Shown: piece by piece, positions 33,848 through 43,159 of the stretch
Layout of the letters: every line of letters begins with the position of its first letter
How positions within the stretch are numbered: the first letter of the stretch is position 1
Notes under the pieces: generated by a model
What the model was told of the DNA's origin: nothing
Database searches by the model: none
What the model saw: only the letters and a program-made list of their open reading frames with translations
DNA from: Candidatus Tectomicrobia bacterium
GTDB taxonomy: Bacteria; UBA8248
Direction of reading: 5' to 3'
Assembly (NCBI GenBank): GCA_016192135.1
Contig: JACPUR010000041.1
Coordinates: 124,001-188,000 of the forward strand
Length of the DNA: 64,000 nucleotides
Program-made: the position numbers and the translations under genes

Positions 33848-34630
33848 CTAGCGGTCCTCGAAGCGGGCATTCCGTTTCTCCAAAAAGGCCCGGAGGCCCT
33901 CCTTGGCGTCGTGGCGGGTAAAGCAAAGGCCGAAGAGATCGCTCTCGAGCGCGAGGCCCGCTTCCATCCCCCCCTCCAGCCCGCCGTGGACGGCACGAAG
34001 GATGAGCTCCACCGCCGGAGCGCTCTTCTGGGCGATCTTCCGCGCCAGGGCACGCACCTCGTCCATCAGCTTGTCATCCGGGACCACCTTGTTCACGAGG
34101 CCGATGCGCAGGGCCTCCTCGGCCGGAATCATGTCCCCCGTCAGGATGATCTCGAGCGCCCGGCCCAGCCCCGCGAGCCGGGCGAGGCGCTGGGTGGCCC
34201 CGTAGCCCGGCATGATGCCCAAGTTAATCTCGGGCTGCCCGAAGCGGGCACTGGCCGCGGCATAGCGGATGGTGCAGGCCAGGGCCACCTCGCAGCCCCC
34301 ACCCAGGGCGAAGCCGTTCACGGCGGCGATGGAGGGCTTCCCCAAGGTCTCCAGGCGCCGGAGCACCCCCTGGCCCTTCTGGGAGAGAGCGCGCCCGCCC
34401 GGGACATCCTGCTGGGCGAGGAGGCGGATGTCCGCCCCCGCGACGAAGGCCTTGGTCCCGGCCCCGGTCAGAATGAGCGCCTTCACCTTCGGGTCGGCGC
34501 CCGCCTGGGCGACGGCCTTCCCCAGCTCCTCCACCGCCTGGGCGTTCAAGGCGTTCAGGACCTCGGGCCGGCTGAAGGTCAGGGTGGCTACCCCGCCCTC
34601 GACCTCGTAGAGAATGCACTCGAAGCTCAT
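33848..34630 (-). CDS. Enoyl-CoA hydratase/crotonase family protein
   Basis: A 260-residue crotonase fold. Oxyanion-hole segments are FVAGADIRLL (about 62-71) and NGFALGGGCEVALAC; both catalytic acids of hydratases are present, Glu 114 and Glu 134 (GQPEINLGIMPGYG). It most likely hydrates short-chain enoyl-CoA. It follows the thiolase gene on the same strand with a 122-bp AT-rich gap and can pair with it in acyl-CoA metabolism. Confidence 0.92.
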   Translation of the reverse strand: MSFECILYEVEGGVATLTFSRPEVLNALNAQAVEELGKAVAQAGADPKVKALILTGAGTKAFVAGADIRLLAQQDVPGGRALSQKGQGVLRRLETLGKPSIAAVNGFALGGGCEVALACTIRYAAASARFGQPEINLGIMPGYGATQRLARLAGLGRALEIILTGDMIPAEEALRIGLVNKVVPDDKLMDEVRALARKIAQKSAPAVELILRAVHGGLEGGMEAGLALESDLFGLCFTRHDAKEGLRAFLEKRNARFEDR

Positions 34631-34752
34631 CGGCGATCCTCAACCTTTACTTTAAGTTTCAGATTCCGCCCCGGAGGCCAAGAGAAAGAAATGCCCATTA
34701 CGCAATGGGTTAATCAGGAAAATGTCAGATGGAACAATAATCGCATTTTCCG

Positions 34753-35943
34753 CTAGTTTTTGAGGGCCTCGACGATGATCGAGAGTCCCATCCCGCCCCC
34801 GATGCAGGCCCCGGCCAAGCCGTACCGGGCCTTCCGGCGGCGGAGCTCATGGAGCAGCGTCAGGGTCAGCCGCGCTCCGCTCGCCCCGACCGGGTGGCCG
34901 ATGGCGATGGCCCCGCCGTTCACGTTGGTCTTGGAGCGATCGAGACCCAGCTCCTTCTCCACGGCCAGATACTGGGCCGAGAAGGCCTCGTTGATCTCGA
35001 CCAGGTCCATGTCCTGGAGCGTGAGGCCCGCCTTACGAAGCGCGATGCGGCTGCTCTCGGCCGGTCCGATGCCCATGATCTCGGGCTGGCAGCCCGAGAC
35101 GCCCCATGCGACGAGCCGCCCGATGGGCTTCAAGCCCCGCTTCTCGGCCGCTCCCCGGGAGGCGACCACGAGCGCGGCGGCGCCGTCGTTAATCCCGCTC
35201 GCGTTCCCGGCGGTCACGACGCCCCCCTCCTTGAAGACGGGGCGGAGCTTGGCGAGGGACTCCTCCGTGCTGTCCGCCCGGATGTGCTCGTCCCGCTCGA
35301 AGAGGACGGCCTTGCGCTTCTGCTTCACCTCGACCGGGAAGCACTCCTCCGCAAGCCGTCCGCTCTCCCAGGCCTCCATGGCCCGCTTCTGGCTGAGGGC
35401 GGCGAAGGCGTCGATGGCCTCCCGGTGGAGGTCATACTTTTCCGCCAGGTTTTCCGCCGTGATTCCCATGGGCACGTTGGCGCGACGGTCGGTGAGGGCG
35501 TTGTAGAGGCCGTCCTCCATCGGGGCCTGAAAGAGCCCGATGCCCGTCCGGCTGTTGCGGATGAGGTGCGGGGTCAGGCTCATGTTCTCGGTCCCCACGG
35601 CCAGGACGAACTGGGCGTCCCCCGTCAGGATCTCCTTTGCCCCGCTCACCACCGCCTGGAAGCCCGAGGCGCACATCCGGTTCACGCAGTAGCCGGGCTT
35701 CTCGACCGGGACGCCCGCCGAAAGGGCCACGTGGCGACCGATGTAGATCCCGTCCGCCGCCGACTGGATGACGTTCCCCACGATGGTGTGGTCGATCATC
35801 CCGGGCTCGACGCCCGCGCGCTTCATGGCCTCCCGGCCGGCGAGCGCCCCCAGCTCGGTGGCCGTCAGCTCGCGCAGGGTGCCCAGGAAGGTGCCGAACG
35901 GGGTCCGCGCCCCGCCCAGGAAGACGATCTCGTCGGAAGGCAT
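34753..35943 (-). CDS. Thiolase (acetyl-CoA acetyltransferase-like)
   Basis: A 396-residue thiolase with the acyl-accepting Cys 91 in VNRMCASGFQAV, the His of IGHPVGASGAR (about 350) and the second Cys in GACIGGGMG (about 380). The length and these triad residues fit biosynthetic or degradative acetyl-CoA acetyltransferases. The ATG at 35943 has GAGGGAATT upstream. It is probably co-transcribed with the crotonase and the small Cys protein downstream. Confidence 0.93.
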   Translation of the reverse strand: MPSDEIVFLGGARTPFGTFLGTLRELTATELGALAGREAMKRAGVEPGMIDHTIVGNVIQSAADGIYIGRHVALSAGVPVEKPGYCVNRMCASGFQAVVSGAKEILTGDAQFVLAVGTENMSLTPHLIRNSRTGIGLFQAPMEDGLYNALTDRRANVPMGITAENLAEKYDLHREAIDAFAALSQKRAMEAWESGRLAEECFPVEVKQKRKAVLFERDEHIRADSTEESLAKLRPVFKEGGVVTAGNASGINDGAAALVVASRGAAEKRGLKPIGRLVAWGVSGCQPEIMGIGPAESSRIALRKAGLTLQDMDLVEINEAFSAQYLAVEKELGLDRSKTNVNGGAIAIGHPVGASGARLTLTLLHELRRRKARYGLAGACIGGGMGLSIIVEALKN

Positions 35944-36057
35944 GGCAAATTCCCTCTATTCCGGGTCGTGAGAAAGGGTTGGAGACGCTCTGCTAAGAAA
36001 AGACGATACCTTCGCCCCGGGCGGGCCGCAAGCGCCGCCTCATCCGGCGGACATCCC

Positions 36058-37092
36058 TCACATGAAGGACAGGGGCGTCTTCATATCCCCCCGCAAGCGC
36101 CGGGCAGCGTCCTTGGCGTAGTAGGTGAGGATGAGGTCGGCCCCCGCGCGCCGGATGGCGGTCAGCGTCTCCATGAAGGCCCGCTCGGGGTCCAGCCAGC
36201 CGTTCCGGCAGGCGGCCACGAGCATGGCGTACTCGCCCGAGACGTTGTAAGCGGCCAAGGGGAGGTCCACGCGGTCCCGGGCCCGGGCAAGCACGTCGAG
36301 ATAGACCAGCGCCGGCTTCACCATGACGATGTCGGCGCCTTCGGCGATGTCGAGGTCGATCTCGCGCTGGGCCTCGCGCCCGTTCGCGGGGTCCATCTGA
36401 TAGGAGCTGCGGTCCCCGAAGGCGGGGGCGCTCTCGGCCGCCACCCGGAAGGGCCCGTAGAAGGCGCTCGCGAACTTGGCCGAGTAAGCCATGACGGGGG
36501 TCTGGGTGAAGCCCGCCCGGTCGAGGGCCCGGCGGATGGCCCCCACGCGGCCGTCCATCATGTCCGAGGGGGCTATCATGTCGGCCCCCGCCTGGGCGTG
36601 GCTCACCGCGGTGCGCTCGAGGAGCTCGAGGGTCGGGTCGTTCAGCACCCTCCCTTCCTCCACCACGCCGCAGTGGCCGTGGTCCATGTACTCGCACAGG
36701 CACACATCGGTGATGACGCAGAGATCGGGCAGGGCGTCCTTCACCGCGCGCACCGCCTGCTGGATCACCCCCTTCTCGGCGTAGGCCTCCGAGGCCGCGT
36801 CGTCCTTGTGGGCGGGGATGCCGAAGAGGATGATCCCCGGGATGCCGAGCGAGGCCACTTCGCGGCACTCCTCCACCAGCTTGTCCACTGAGAGCTGGTA
36901 CTGCCCCGGCATGGAGGATATCTCCTGCTTCACCCCCCGGCCCTCGACCACGAACATGGGATAGACCAGGTTGTCCGCCGAGAGGCGCGTCTCGCGCACC
37001 ATCCGGCGCAGGGTGGCCGTCTCCCGGGTACGCCGGGTGCGGCCGGTCACGTCCTCGCGCACCTGGGCCAGCAGCACGTTGCCTGGCTTCAT
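36058..37092 (-). CDS. hemB: Delta-aminolevulinic acid dehydratase (porphobilinogen synthase)
   Basis: A 344-residue enzyme that condenses two 5-aminolevulinates. Visible active-site parts are [22 protein letters not shown], the Cys-rich metal segment [15 protein letters not shown] (three Cys, zinc type), the Schiff-base Lys segments [16 protein letters not shown] and [10 protein letters not shown], and [12 protein letters not shown] 37092 follows GGAGGCAGGGAA. It is the last gene of the heme operon hemA-hemC-hemD-hemB. Confidence 0.96.
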   Translation of the reverse strand: MKPGNVLLAQVREDVTGRTRRTRETATLRRMVRETRLSADNLVYPMFVVEGRGVKQEISSMPGQYQLSVDKLVEECREVASLGIPGIILFGIPAHKDDAASEAYAEKGVIQQAVRAVKDALPDLCVITDVCLCEYMDHGHCGVVEEGRVLNDPTLELLERTAVSHAQAGADMIAPSDMMDGRVGAIRRALDRAGFTQTPVMAYSAKFASAFYGPFRVAAESAPAFGDRSSYQMDPANGREAQREIDLDIAEGADIVMVKPALVYLDVLARARDRVDLPLAAYNVSGEYAMLVAACRNGWLDPERAFMETLTAIRRAGADLILTYYAKDAARRLRGDMKTPLSFM

Positions 37093-37148
37093 TTCCCTGC
37101 CTCCTTCAAAGGGCTCCGAGGGCCTGGCCCCATTTTACTCGATTTCCG

Positions 37149-37973
37149 CTACCTGGCGGTGCCCCCCGCGTAGAAGGCGGCGATGGCCCCGGCCAGCCCG
37201 GGCGTCGTGGACTCCCCAGCCTCCACCTCGGGATCGAGGCCCAACTCCCGTGCCGTCCCGGTCGTGACGGGGCCGATGGAGGCGACCTTGAAGCGCCCCC
37301 GGTGCTCGCGCAGGAAGGCGCTCCCGAGGGCCCGGGCGAAGCTCCAGACGGTGGAGGAGCTGGTGAAGGCCACCATGTCGATCCGGCCCCCGGCCAGCTC
37401 GCGGCGCAGGGATTCGGAGGCCTCGGGGGGCGCCGGGAGAGTCCGGTAGGCGTGGACCACGTCCACTTCTGCCCCCCGCTCCCTGAGGGTGTCGGGAAGA
37501 ATCTCGCGCGCCTCGGCCGCCCGGGGGATGAGGACGCGCTTCCCGCGCATGTCCTCCCCGTTCAGGAGCGCCAGGATGCCCTCGGCCACGAACTGGGCGG
37601 GCATGGCGTCCGCCCGGCGGCAGAGGGAGGCCTCCACCGCCTTCGCCGTGGCGGGCCCTATGGCCATGATGCGGCTTCGGGAGGGCACGGCGCCCGCGTC
37701 CTTCCCCGCCGCGGCGAGGCGCTCCGCGAAATAGATCACACCATTGGCGCTCGTGAAGATGACCCAGTGGTAGCAATTCAGGCGGCCGATGGCGGCGTCC
37801 AGGGGCGCCCAGTCCTCGGGCGGGCCGATCTCGACCAGGGGCGCGACCACCGGCTCGGCCCCCATCTCTTCCAGGAGGGAGGCGAAGGAGCCCGCCTGCC
37901 CGGCGGGCCGGGTGACGACGATGCGCCGCCCCGCGAGGGGCCGCTTGCCGGCCTCAGGCAACGCGGATTTCAT
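37149..37973 (-). CDS. hemD: Uroporphyrinogen-III synthase
   Basis: A 274-residue, weakly conserved family member. Evidence is VVTRPAGQAGSFASLLEEMGAEPVVAPLVEI, HWVIFTSANGV and VDMVAFTSSSTVWSF near the end. Its place directly after hemC, with a 20-bp overlap, strongly supports the call. It inverts ring D and cyclises hydroxymethylbilane to uroporphyrinogen III. ATG 37973. Confidence 0.9.
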   Translation of the reverse strand: MKSALPEAGKRPLAGRRIVVTRPAGQAGSFASLLEEMGAEPVVAPLVEIGPPEDWAPLDAAIGRLNCYHWVIFTSANGVIYFAERLAAAGKDAGAVPSRSRIMAIGPATAKAVEASLCRRADAMPAQFVAEGILALLNGEDMRGKRVLIPRAAEAREILPDTLRERGAEVDVVHAYRTLPAPPEASESLRRELAGGRIDMVAFTSSSTVWSFARALGSAFLREHRGRFKVASIGPVTTGTARELGLDPEVEAGESTTPGLAGAIAAFYAGGTAR

Positions 37974-38889
37974 CGAGAATCTCCCGGCCCCCGGAGGCCA
38001 CGATTCGGCGCGCCACCTCGTCGCCGAGAGCGACGGCCTCCTCCGGGCCGCCCTCGCCTTCGGCCTCGGCGATGCGCGTGCCGTCCAGGCTCGCGACCAG
38101 AGCCCGGAGGTGCAGCCGGCCCCGGCGGGGCTCGGCGAAGGCGGCGAGGGGCACCTTGCAGCCTCCCTCCAGACGGGCCATGACCGCCCGCTCGGCCTCG
38201 ACGGCTTGGCGCGTTGGGAGGTGCTCCAGGGGGGCGAGGAGGCCCAGGGTTCGGGCGTCGCCCTCCCGGGCCTCGATCCCGAGCGCCCCCTGCGCGACGG
38301 CCGGGAGCATGAGCTCGGGTGCGAGCACCTCGGTGGCCCGGTCCCCCCGGCCCAGCCGGTTCAGGCCTGCGGCGGCCAGGATGGCGGCGTCCACCACCCC
38401 CTGCTCCACCTTGCGGAGGCGGGTGTCCACGTTGCCGCGCATGTCGAGGATCTGGAGGTCCTTCCGGTAGCGGAGGAGCTGCGCCCTGCGCCGGAGGCTG
38501 CTCGTGCCGACCTTGCTGCCGGGGGCGAGGTTTCGTATGGACTCTCCGCCGCGCGAGATCAGCACGTCCCAGGGCTCCTCCCGCTCGGGGACCACGCCCA
38601 GGACGAGCCCCGGCGGAAGCTCGCTGGGCAGATCCTTCAGGCTATGGACGGCGAGGTCGATGCGCCCGTCGAGGAGGGCCTCCTCGATCTCCTTCACGAA
38701 GAGCCCTTTCCCGCCCACCTGGTAGAGGGGGGAATCCAGCACCTCGTCTCCCTTGGTGCGGATGATGATCTCCTCGACCTCCAAGCCGGGGTGAAGCTCC
38801 CGCAGGCGGGCGGCCATCTGGCGGGCCTGGGCGAGGGCCAGGGTGCTGCCCCGCGTCCCCAGGCGGAGGGAAGACAAACGCGCCGTCAC
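37954..38889 (-). CDS. hemC: Porphobilinogen deaminase (hydroxymethylbilane synthase)
   Basis: A 311-residue enzyme. RLGTRGSTLALAQARQMAARL at the N-terminus, DLAVHSLKDLPSELP with the conserved Asp and Lys, and GTSSLRRRAQLLRYRKDL are family hallmarks. Cys 244 in LEGGCKVPLAAF carries the dipyrromethane cofactor. Its start overlaps the hemA stop by 4 bp and its end overlaps hemD, so heme genes are translationally coupled. Confidence 0.96.
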   Translation of the reverse strand: MTARLSSLRLGTRGSTLALAQARQMAARLRELHPGLEVEEIIIRTKGDEVLDSPLYQVGGKGLFVKEIEEALLDGRIDLAVHSLKDLPSELPPGLVLGVVPEREEPWDVLISRGGESIRNLAPGSKVGTSSLRRRAQLLRYRKDLQILDMRGNVDTRLRKVEQGVVDAAILAAAGLNRLGRGDRATEVLAPELMLPAVAQGALGIEAREGDARTLGLLAPLEHLPTRQAVEAERAVMARLEGGCKVPLAAFAEPRRGRLHLRALVASLDGTRIAEAEGEGGPEEAVALGDEVARRIVASGGREILDEIRVA

Positions 38890-40193
38890 GCCTCGTCGTC
38901 CTTGCCGGGAGGAGGAAGTTCCGGCTCCTCGACCCTTACGCCGAAGAGGCGCCGGATGAGCTCGACCGTTTTCTCGTCCACCGGCCCGGCGGACAGCTCC
39001 CGCAAGTGGGCGAAGGGATGGTGGAGGAGCTTGTTCACGATGGCCCGGGTCATGGCGTCCAGGGCCTGGCGCTGCTTCTCGTCCAGCGCGGGCAGCCGGC
39101 CCAGGGTCTTGGCCAGCTCCCCCTCGCGGAAGGCCTCGGCCTGGACGCGGATGGCGGCGAAGGTGCAGGAGAGCTCCTCCGCCTTCCGGCGCCGGAGGAA
39201 GGCGTTGAGCTCGTCCTCCACGATGAGGCGGGCCTGCTCGGCCTCCGCCTCGCGGCCCTTCATGTTCGCCGAAACCACCGCCTGCAGGTCGTCGATGTCG
39301 TAGACGTAGACGTTCTCGAGGTCGTTCACCTGCGGTTCCACGTCGCGCGGGACGGCGATGTCGATGAGGAACATGGGCCGGTCCTTCCGCCGATCGAGCA
39401 CCGCGGCCACCCGCTCGCGATCGAGGACGGCGTGCGGGGCGCCCGTCGAGGCGACGACGATGTCGGCGGAGGCGAGCTCCTCGGTCAGGTTCCGGTAGTC
39501 CACCGCCCGTCCGCCGAGGGACTGCGCGAGCTCCTGGGCGCGGGCGAAGGTGCGGTTGGCGACGAGGATGGAAGCGGCGCCTTGGGCCGAGAGGTGGCGC
39601 GCGGCCAGCTCGGCCATCTCCCCCGCGCCGATGACGAGCACGGTGCGGCCCTCCAGTGCGCCGAAGATTTTCTTCGCCAAGTCCACGGCCACCGAGCTGA
39701 CCGAAACCGGCGACTCTCCGATGGCCGTGCGCTCGCGCACCCTCTTTGCCACCTGGAAGGCGCGCGAGAAGAGGCTGGCGAGGTTCTTGCCGGCGTGGCC
39801 GCTCTCCTGGGCGAGGCGGTAGGCCTCCTTCACCTGCCCCAGGATCTGGGGCTCGCCCACCACCATGGAATCCAGGCTGGAGGCGACGAGGAAAAGATGC
39901 CGCATGGCCTCCTCGTCGCGCAGGACGTAGAGATGGCTCCCGAGGATGTCGGCGCCGATGTCGCGCGTCTCGGCGAGGAAGCTGCGGATGGCGCCCACCC
40001 CATCCTCGAAGCTGTCGGCGCAGCTATAGACCTCGACGCGGTTGCACGTGGAGAGGATGAGGCGCTCCTGGAGGCTGTTGTAGCCGGCCAGGTGGTCGAG
40101 CCACTGAGGCACGGCCTCCGGGGCGAAGAAGAACCGCTCGCGCACCTCCAGGGGAGTGCGGTGGTGGCTCACGCCGGCCAGGATGATAGGCAT
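38886..40193 (-). CDS. hemA: Glutamyl-tRNA reductase
   Basis: ATG 40193 gives a 435-residue enzyme, first of the C5 route from glutamyl-tRNA. The start begins MPIILAGVSHHRTPLEVRE and the nucleophile is Cys 50 in LSTCNRVEVYS, then an NADPH domain (VLVIGAGEMAELAARHL) and a C-terminal dimerisation helix region. A longer frame upstream of 40193 is a shadow in the CcsA-like gene. It heads the heme operon, 11 bp after the CcsA-like gene. Confidence 0.96.
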   Translation of the reverse strand: MPIILAGVSHHRTPLEVRERFFFAPEAVPQWLDHLAGYNSLQERLILSTCNRVEVYSCADSFEDGVGAIRSFLAETRDIGADILGSHLYVLRDEEAMRHLFLVASSLDSMVVGEPQILGQVKEAYRLAQESGHAGKNLASLFSRAFQVAKRVRERTAIGESPVSVSSVAVDLAKKIFGALEGRTVLVIGAGEMAELAARHLSAQGAASILVANRTFARAQELAQSLGGRAVDYRNLTEELASADIVVASTGAPHAVLDRERVAAVLDRRKDRPMFLIDIAVPRDVEPQVNDLENVYVYDIDDLQAVVSANMKGREAEAEQARLIVEDELNAFLRRRKAEELSCTFAAIRVQAEAFREGELAKTLGRLPALDEKQRQALDAMTRAIVNKLLHHPFAHLRELSAGPVDEKTVELIRRLFGVRVEEPELPPPGKDDEA

Positions 40194-40204
40194 CGGGCGA
40201 GCCC

Positions 40205-40972
40205 TCAGAGGTGGATGACGATGGCGAGCACCACGGCTACGAAGGCTCCCATCGAGAAAAAGGCGGAGCGCTTGCCCTTCCAGCTCCGGGTCATGCGGCA
40301 CACGAGCAGCAGGCCGTACCCGAGCCAGATGAGGACGAGCGGCCAGGTCTTCAGCGGGTCGAACGCCCAGAAGGCGTCGTGCTTGGACTGCGCCCACATC
40401 GAGCCCAGCAGCAGGCTCGCGGTCAGGAAGGTGAAGCCGAAATAGAGAATCTTGTGGTTGAGGTCGTCCAGCACATCGAGGGGGGGGAGCCGGTGGAGCC
40501 ACGCTCCCGGCCGCCGCGACTTCAGCTGGCGGGCCTGGACGACGTACATCAAGGCGGAGGCGAACAGCAAAAAGAAGCAGCACGCGCTCAGCAGGGCCAG
40601 GAAGGCGTGGCTCTTGAGGAGGAAGCCCTGCATCTCGAGAGAGCCCGTCCCCGAAACCTCCCACAGGGCGGCGGAGTAGCCGGCCAGCACGAAGACGGCC
40701 GGCACGGCGAACCCGCCCAAGGCCATCTCCCGGTAGCGGGCGTACACAAAGAGGTAGAGCAGCGCGAGGAACCAGGCGGCGGCGTTCAGCCATACCCACA
40801 GGCCCCGCGATTGCCCGGCCATCCCGCTGTAGCCCAGCATCACAGTGTGGAAGACGAAGCCGATGAGCAGGGGACCGACGGCGGCCCAGCCGGGCAGTTT
40901 GCCCGCCGTGAGAAGGTTGTACAGGTGGGCGATTGCGGAAATCAGGTAGGCAATGACCGAAACTTCAATCAC
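40205..40972 (-). CDS. CcsA/HemX-type cytochrome c assembly membrane protein
   Basis: A 255-residue protein of about 7-8 helices with the CcsA/HemX family pattern. Conserved histidines are in LKSHAFLALLSACCFF and LNHKILYFGFTFL, with a nearby aromatic/WAQSKHDAFWAFDPLKTW segment that resembles the WWD-type heme-handling region. A position upstream of hemA is common for HemX homologues. It may act in cytochrome c biogenesis or control of glutamyl-tRNA reductase. The ATG is at 40972. Confidence 0.82.
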   Translation of the reverse strand: MIEVSVIAYLISAIAHLYNLLTAGKLPGWAAVGPLLIGFVFHTVMLGYSGMAGQSRGLWVWLNAAAWFLALLYLFVYARYREMALGGFAVPAVFVLAGYSAALWEVSGTGSLEMQGFLLKSHAFLALLSACCFFLLFASALMYVVQARQLKSRRPGAWLHRLPPLDVLDDLNHKILYFGFTFLTASLLLGSMWAQSKHDAFWAFDPLKTWPLVLIWLGYGLLLVCRMTRSWKGKRSAFFSMGAFVAVVLAIVIHL

Positions 40973-41279
40973 CGGCCGCGGCTCTCCGGGCGCCCCGCCG
41001 GGCGCCGCTCTTGCTGCGAAGGGATATGGCTGTCAAAAAAATCAGCATCCACCATCCGAACCCCGACTTCCCTGCACTGCGCCTGAATCTTAACAATTTC
41101 TATCTTGCCTTGCCGCCACCGCCTGCAAAATACTCCGGCCCGGGTCTTATTTCAAGGAACGATTGGATGAGCGGCGGATTGATCTTATTGATTTCAGAGG
41201 GTATTTAAGACCCGATGCATGCGGGACCGCCTTGGCACGCGAAGGGCGGGACCCGTATACTGAAGCGAAGGCTCGCCCC
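40973..41279. other. Divergent intergenic region between the CcsA-like gene and pyrD
   Basis: 307 bp, moderately AT-rich, with a good promoter for pyrD at its right end (41232-41261). The opposite strand should hold the promoter of the heme operon, but no -10/-35 pair was clear. No supported ORF. Confidence 0.5.
41232..41261 (+). promoter_or_regulatory. Candidate sigma70 promoter of pyrD
   Basis: TTGGCA (41232-41237), an 18-bp spacer and TATACT (41256-41261), 19 bp before the ATG at 41280. The leader would be only about 12 nt. Confidence 0.5.
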
Positions 41280-42239
41280 ATGGTGAGGTTTTCCAGCTTG
41301 AAACCGCTTCCCCCCATCCACCCGCCGCTGGTCAATGCGAGCGGCATTTTGAGCTATCCCGAGGTGTTTCGGGCGTTCGAGAAGGCCGGGGCCTGCCTCG
41401 GGGGCTACGTCACCAAGTCCGTCGGGCCGGTGGAGAAGGCGGGGAACGAGAACCCGGTCGTGGTGTACAGCGAGGAGAAGGATGCGCCGGTCCTCAATTC
41501 CCTGGCGCTTCCCACCCAGAGCCCCGATGACTGGGAGAAGGACCTCTCCACCCTGCGCCTGGAGCGCTCGCGCCTCATCGTCTCCATCTACGGAGGCACG
41601 CCCGAGGAGTTCGCTCAGGTGGCGGAGCGGATGGCGCCCTTCGCCGACGCCCTCGAGGTGAACCTCGGCTGCCCGAACAAGGTGCCCGGCGAGCGCACCA
41701 TCATGGAGAGTATCGGCCAGGTTCCCTCGCTCTCGGGGGAAGTGATCCGTCTCGTGCGGGCCGCGTGCGAGAAGCCTATCGTCGCCAAGCTCTCCCCCAA
41801 CAGCGACTATCTGGCCGTGGCCGAGGCCTGCCTCGCCGCCGGGGCGGACGCCCTCGGCTGCGGCAATACCCTGGGGCCCGGCCTCGCCATCGACCTCACC
41901 TCCCGCCAGCCCATCCTGGCGGGCACGACCGGAGGGGTGAGCGGCCCCGCCCTCAAGCCCATCAACCTGCGGATGACCTACGAGGCCTACGCGCGCTTCC
42001 AGTGCCCCATCATCGCCTACGGCGGCATCGCCGCCTGGCGGGACGCCGTCGAGTACACGATGGCGGGCGCCTGCGTGCTCGGCATCGGCACCGCGTTCCT
42101 GGGAAAGGGTACCCATGAATCCGCCGCGCTGACCCGCGCCATCTGGGAGGGCGTTCTGGCCTATCTGGACGGCCTTTCCTTCCCCGACCTGGTGGGCGCC
42201 GCCCACGGCCTTTCCGCCCCGGACCTCACCCATGCCTGA
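41280..42239 (+). CDS. pyrD: Dihydroorotate dehydrogenase, class 1 (PyrD)
   Basis: A 319-residue FMN barrel. Segments are HPPLVNASGILSYPEVFRAF, the FMN/substrate region NLGCPNKVPGERTIMES, VAKLSPNSDYLAVAEA, GNTLGPGLAI and GGVSGPALKPINLRM. It oxidises dihydroorotate to orotate. ATG 41280 was chosen over the longer frame because the promoter and family start agree. It overlaps the next gene by 8 bp, a PyrK-like electron-transfer subunit, so it is a class 1B NAD-linked pair. Confidence 0.93.
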   Translation: MVRFSSLKPLPPIHPPLVNASGILSYPEVFRAFEKAGACLGGYVTKSVGPVEKAGNENPVVVYSEEKDAPVLNSLALPTQSPDDWEKDLSTLRLERSRLIVSIYGGTPEEFAQVAERMAPFADALEVNLGCPNKVPGERTIMESIGQVPSLSGEVIRLVRAACEKPIVAKLSPNSDYLAVAEACLAAGADALGCGNTLGPGLAIDLTSRQPILAGTTGGVSGPALKPINLRMTYEAYARFQCPIIAYGGIAAWRDAVEYTMAGACVLGIGTAFLGKGTHESAALTRAIWEGVLAYLDGLSFPDLVGAAHGLSAPDLTHA

Positions 42240-42957
42240 GATGGTCCGCATCCTGGAGAACCGCCGGGAGAGCCCCTGGACCCGCACGCTCTTCTTCGAC
42301 AAGGAGATCCCCTGCGCGCCCGGCCAGTTCATGATGGTCTGGCTGCCCCGGGTGGGGGAGAAGCCCTTCACCCTTTCCTATCCCAACGCGATCACGGTGA
42401 AGCGGGCGGGCGTTTTCACCGAACGCCTGACAGCCCTTGAGCCAGGGGATTCGGTGGGCCTCCGAGGGCCCCTCGGGAAGGGCTACCCTCCCCTGGAGCG
42501 CCCGGCCCTGATCGGGGGGGGCGTGGGAATTGCGGAACTGAGGCTCCTGGCTCTCGCCTGCGAGAAACCCACCTTCATCCTGGGCGGCCGCACGGCCGAG
42601 GAGATCCTTTTCCTTGAGGAGTTCCGCCGGCTGGGGCCCGTCCACGTCGCCACCGAGGACGGCTCGCTCGGCACCCGCGGCCTCGTCACCGCGCTCCTGC
42701 CCGTCGAGGCCTCCGCCTACGCCATCTGCGGCCCCGAGCGGATGATGGCCGCCTGCCTGGACCTCCTGCCCCCCGAACGGACCTACCTCGCGATCGAGCG
42801 CTACATGAAATGCGCCGTCGGTCTCTGCGGCCAGTGCACCTGTTCTGGCTGGCGGGTGTGCGTGGATGGCCCTGTATTTCCGGGCGCTTGGGTCCGGGAG
42901 ATGGAGGATTTCGGCCGCCGGAGGCGTGCCAAGAGCGGCCGCTGGGAAGCCATCTAG
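42232..42957 (+). CDS. pyrK: Dihydroorotate dehydrogenase electron-transfer subunit (PyrK-like)
   Basis: A 241-residue flavin/iron-sulfur protein of the ferredoxin-reductase type. The FAD part has GQFMMVWLPRVGEKPFTLSY, the NAD region GGGVGIAELRLLA, and the C-terminal [2Fe-2S] Cys set CAVGLCGQCTC...CVDGPVF gives four Cys. It passes electrons from PyrD to NAD+. The overlap with pyrD makes the pair an operon. Confidence 0.92.
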   Translation: MPEMVRILENRRESPWTRTLFFDKEIPCAPGQFMMVWLPRVGEKPFTLSYPNAITVKRAGVFTERLTALEPGDSVGLRGPLGKGYPPLERPALIGGGVGIAELRLLALACEKPTFILGGRTAEEILFLEEFRRLGPVHVATEDGSLGTRGLVTALLPVEASAYAICGPERMMAACLDLLPPERTYLAIERYMKCAVGLCGQCTCSGWRVCVDGPVFPGAWVREMEDFGRRRRAKSGRWEAI

Positions 42958-43159
42958 GGATTGGTCCGCTTTTATTTTTTCAGAATTTGTGGTAAGAATT
43001 AGGCTCAGTCGCAAATGCGGGGGAGGCTGACCGCCGGATGTGCGTGCCGGACCATCCCCTTCGCCGGAAACGTCCTCCCTTGGAGGTGATGAGTCGCCAC
43101 CTATCGGCTTCGCCCCGGGGATAGCGGGCGGAGCGGGCAATTTCAGGCCGGTGCCCATC

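Noticed and set aside
38886-40799. Extended hemA reading frame to 40799
   Set aside because: The extra part is a shadow of the CcsA-like gene; the family start MPIILAGVSHHRTPLE is at 40193.
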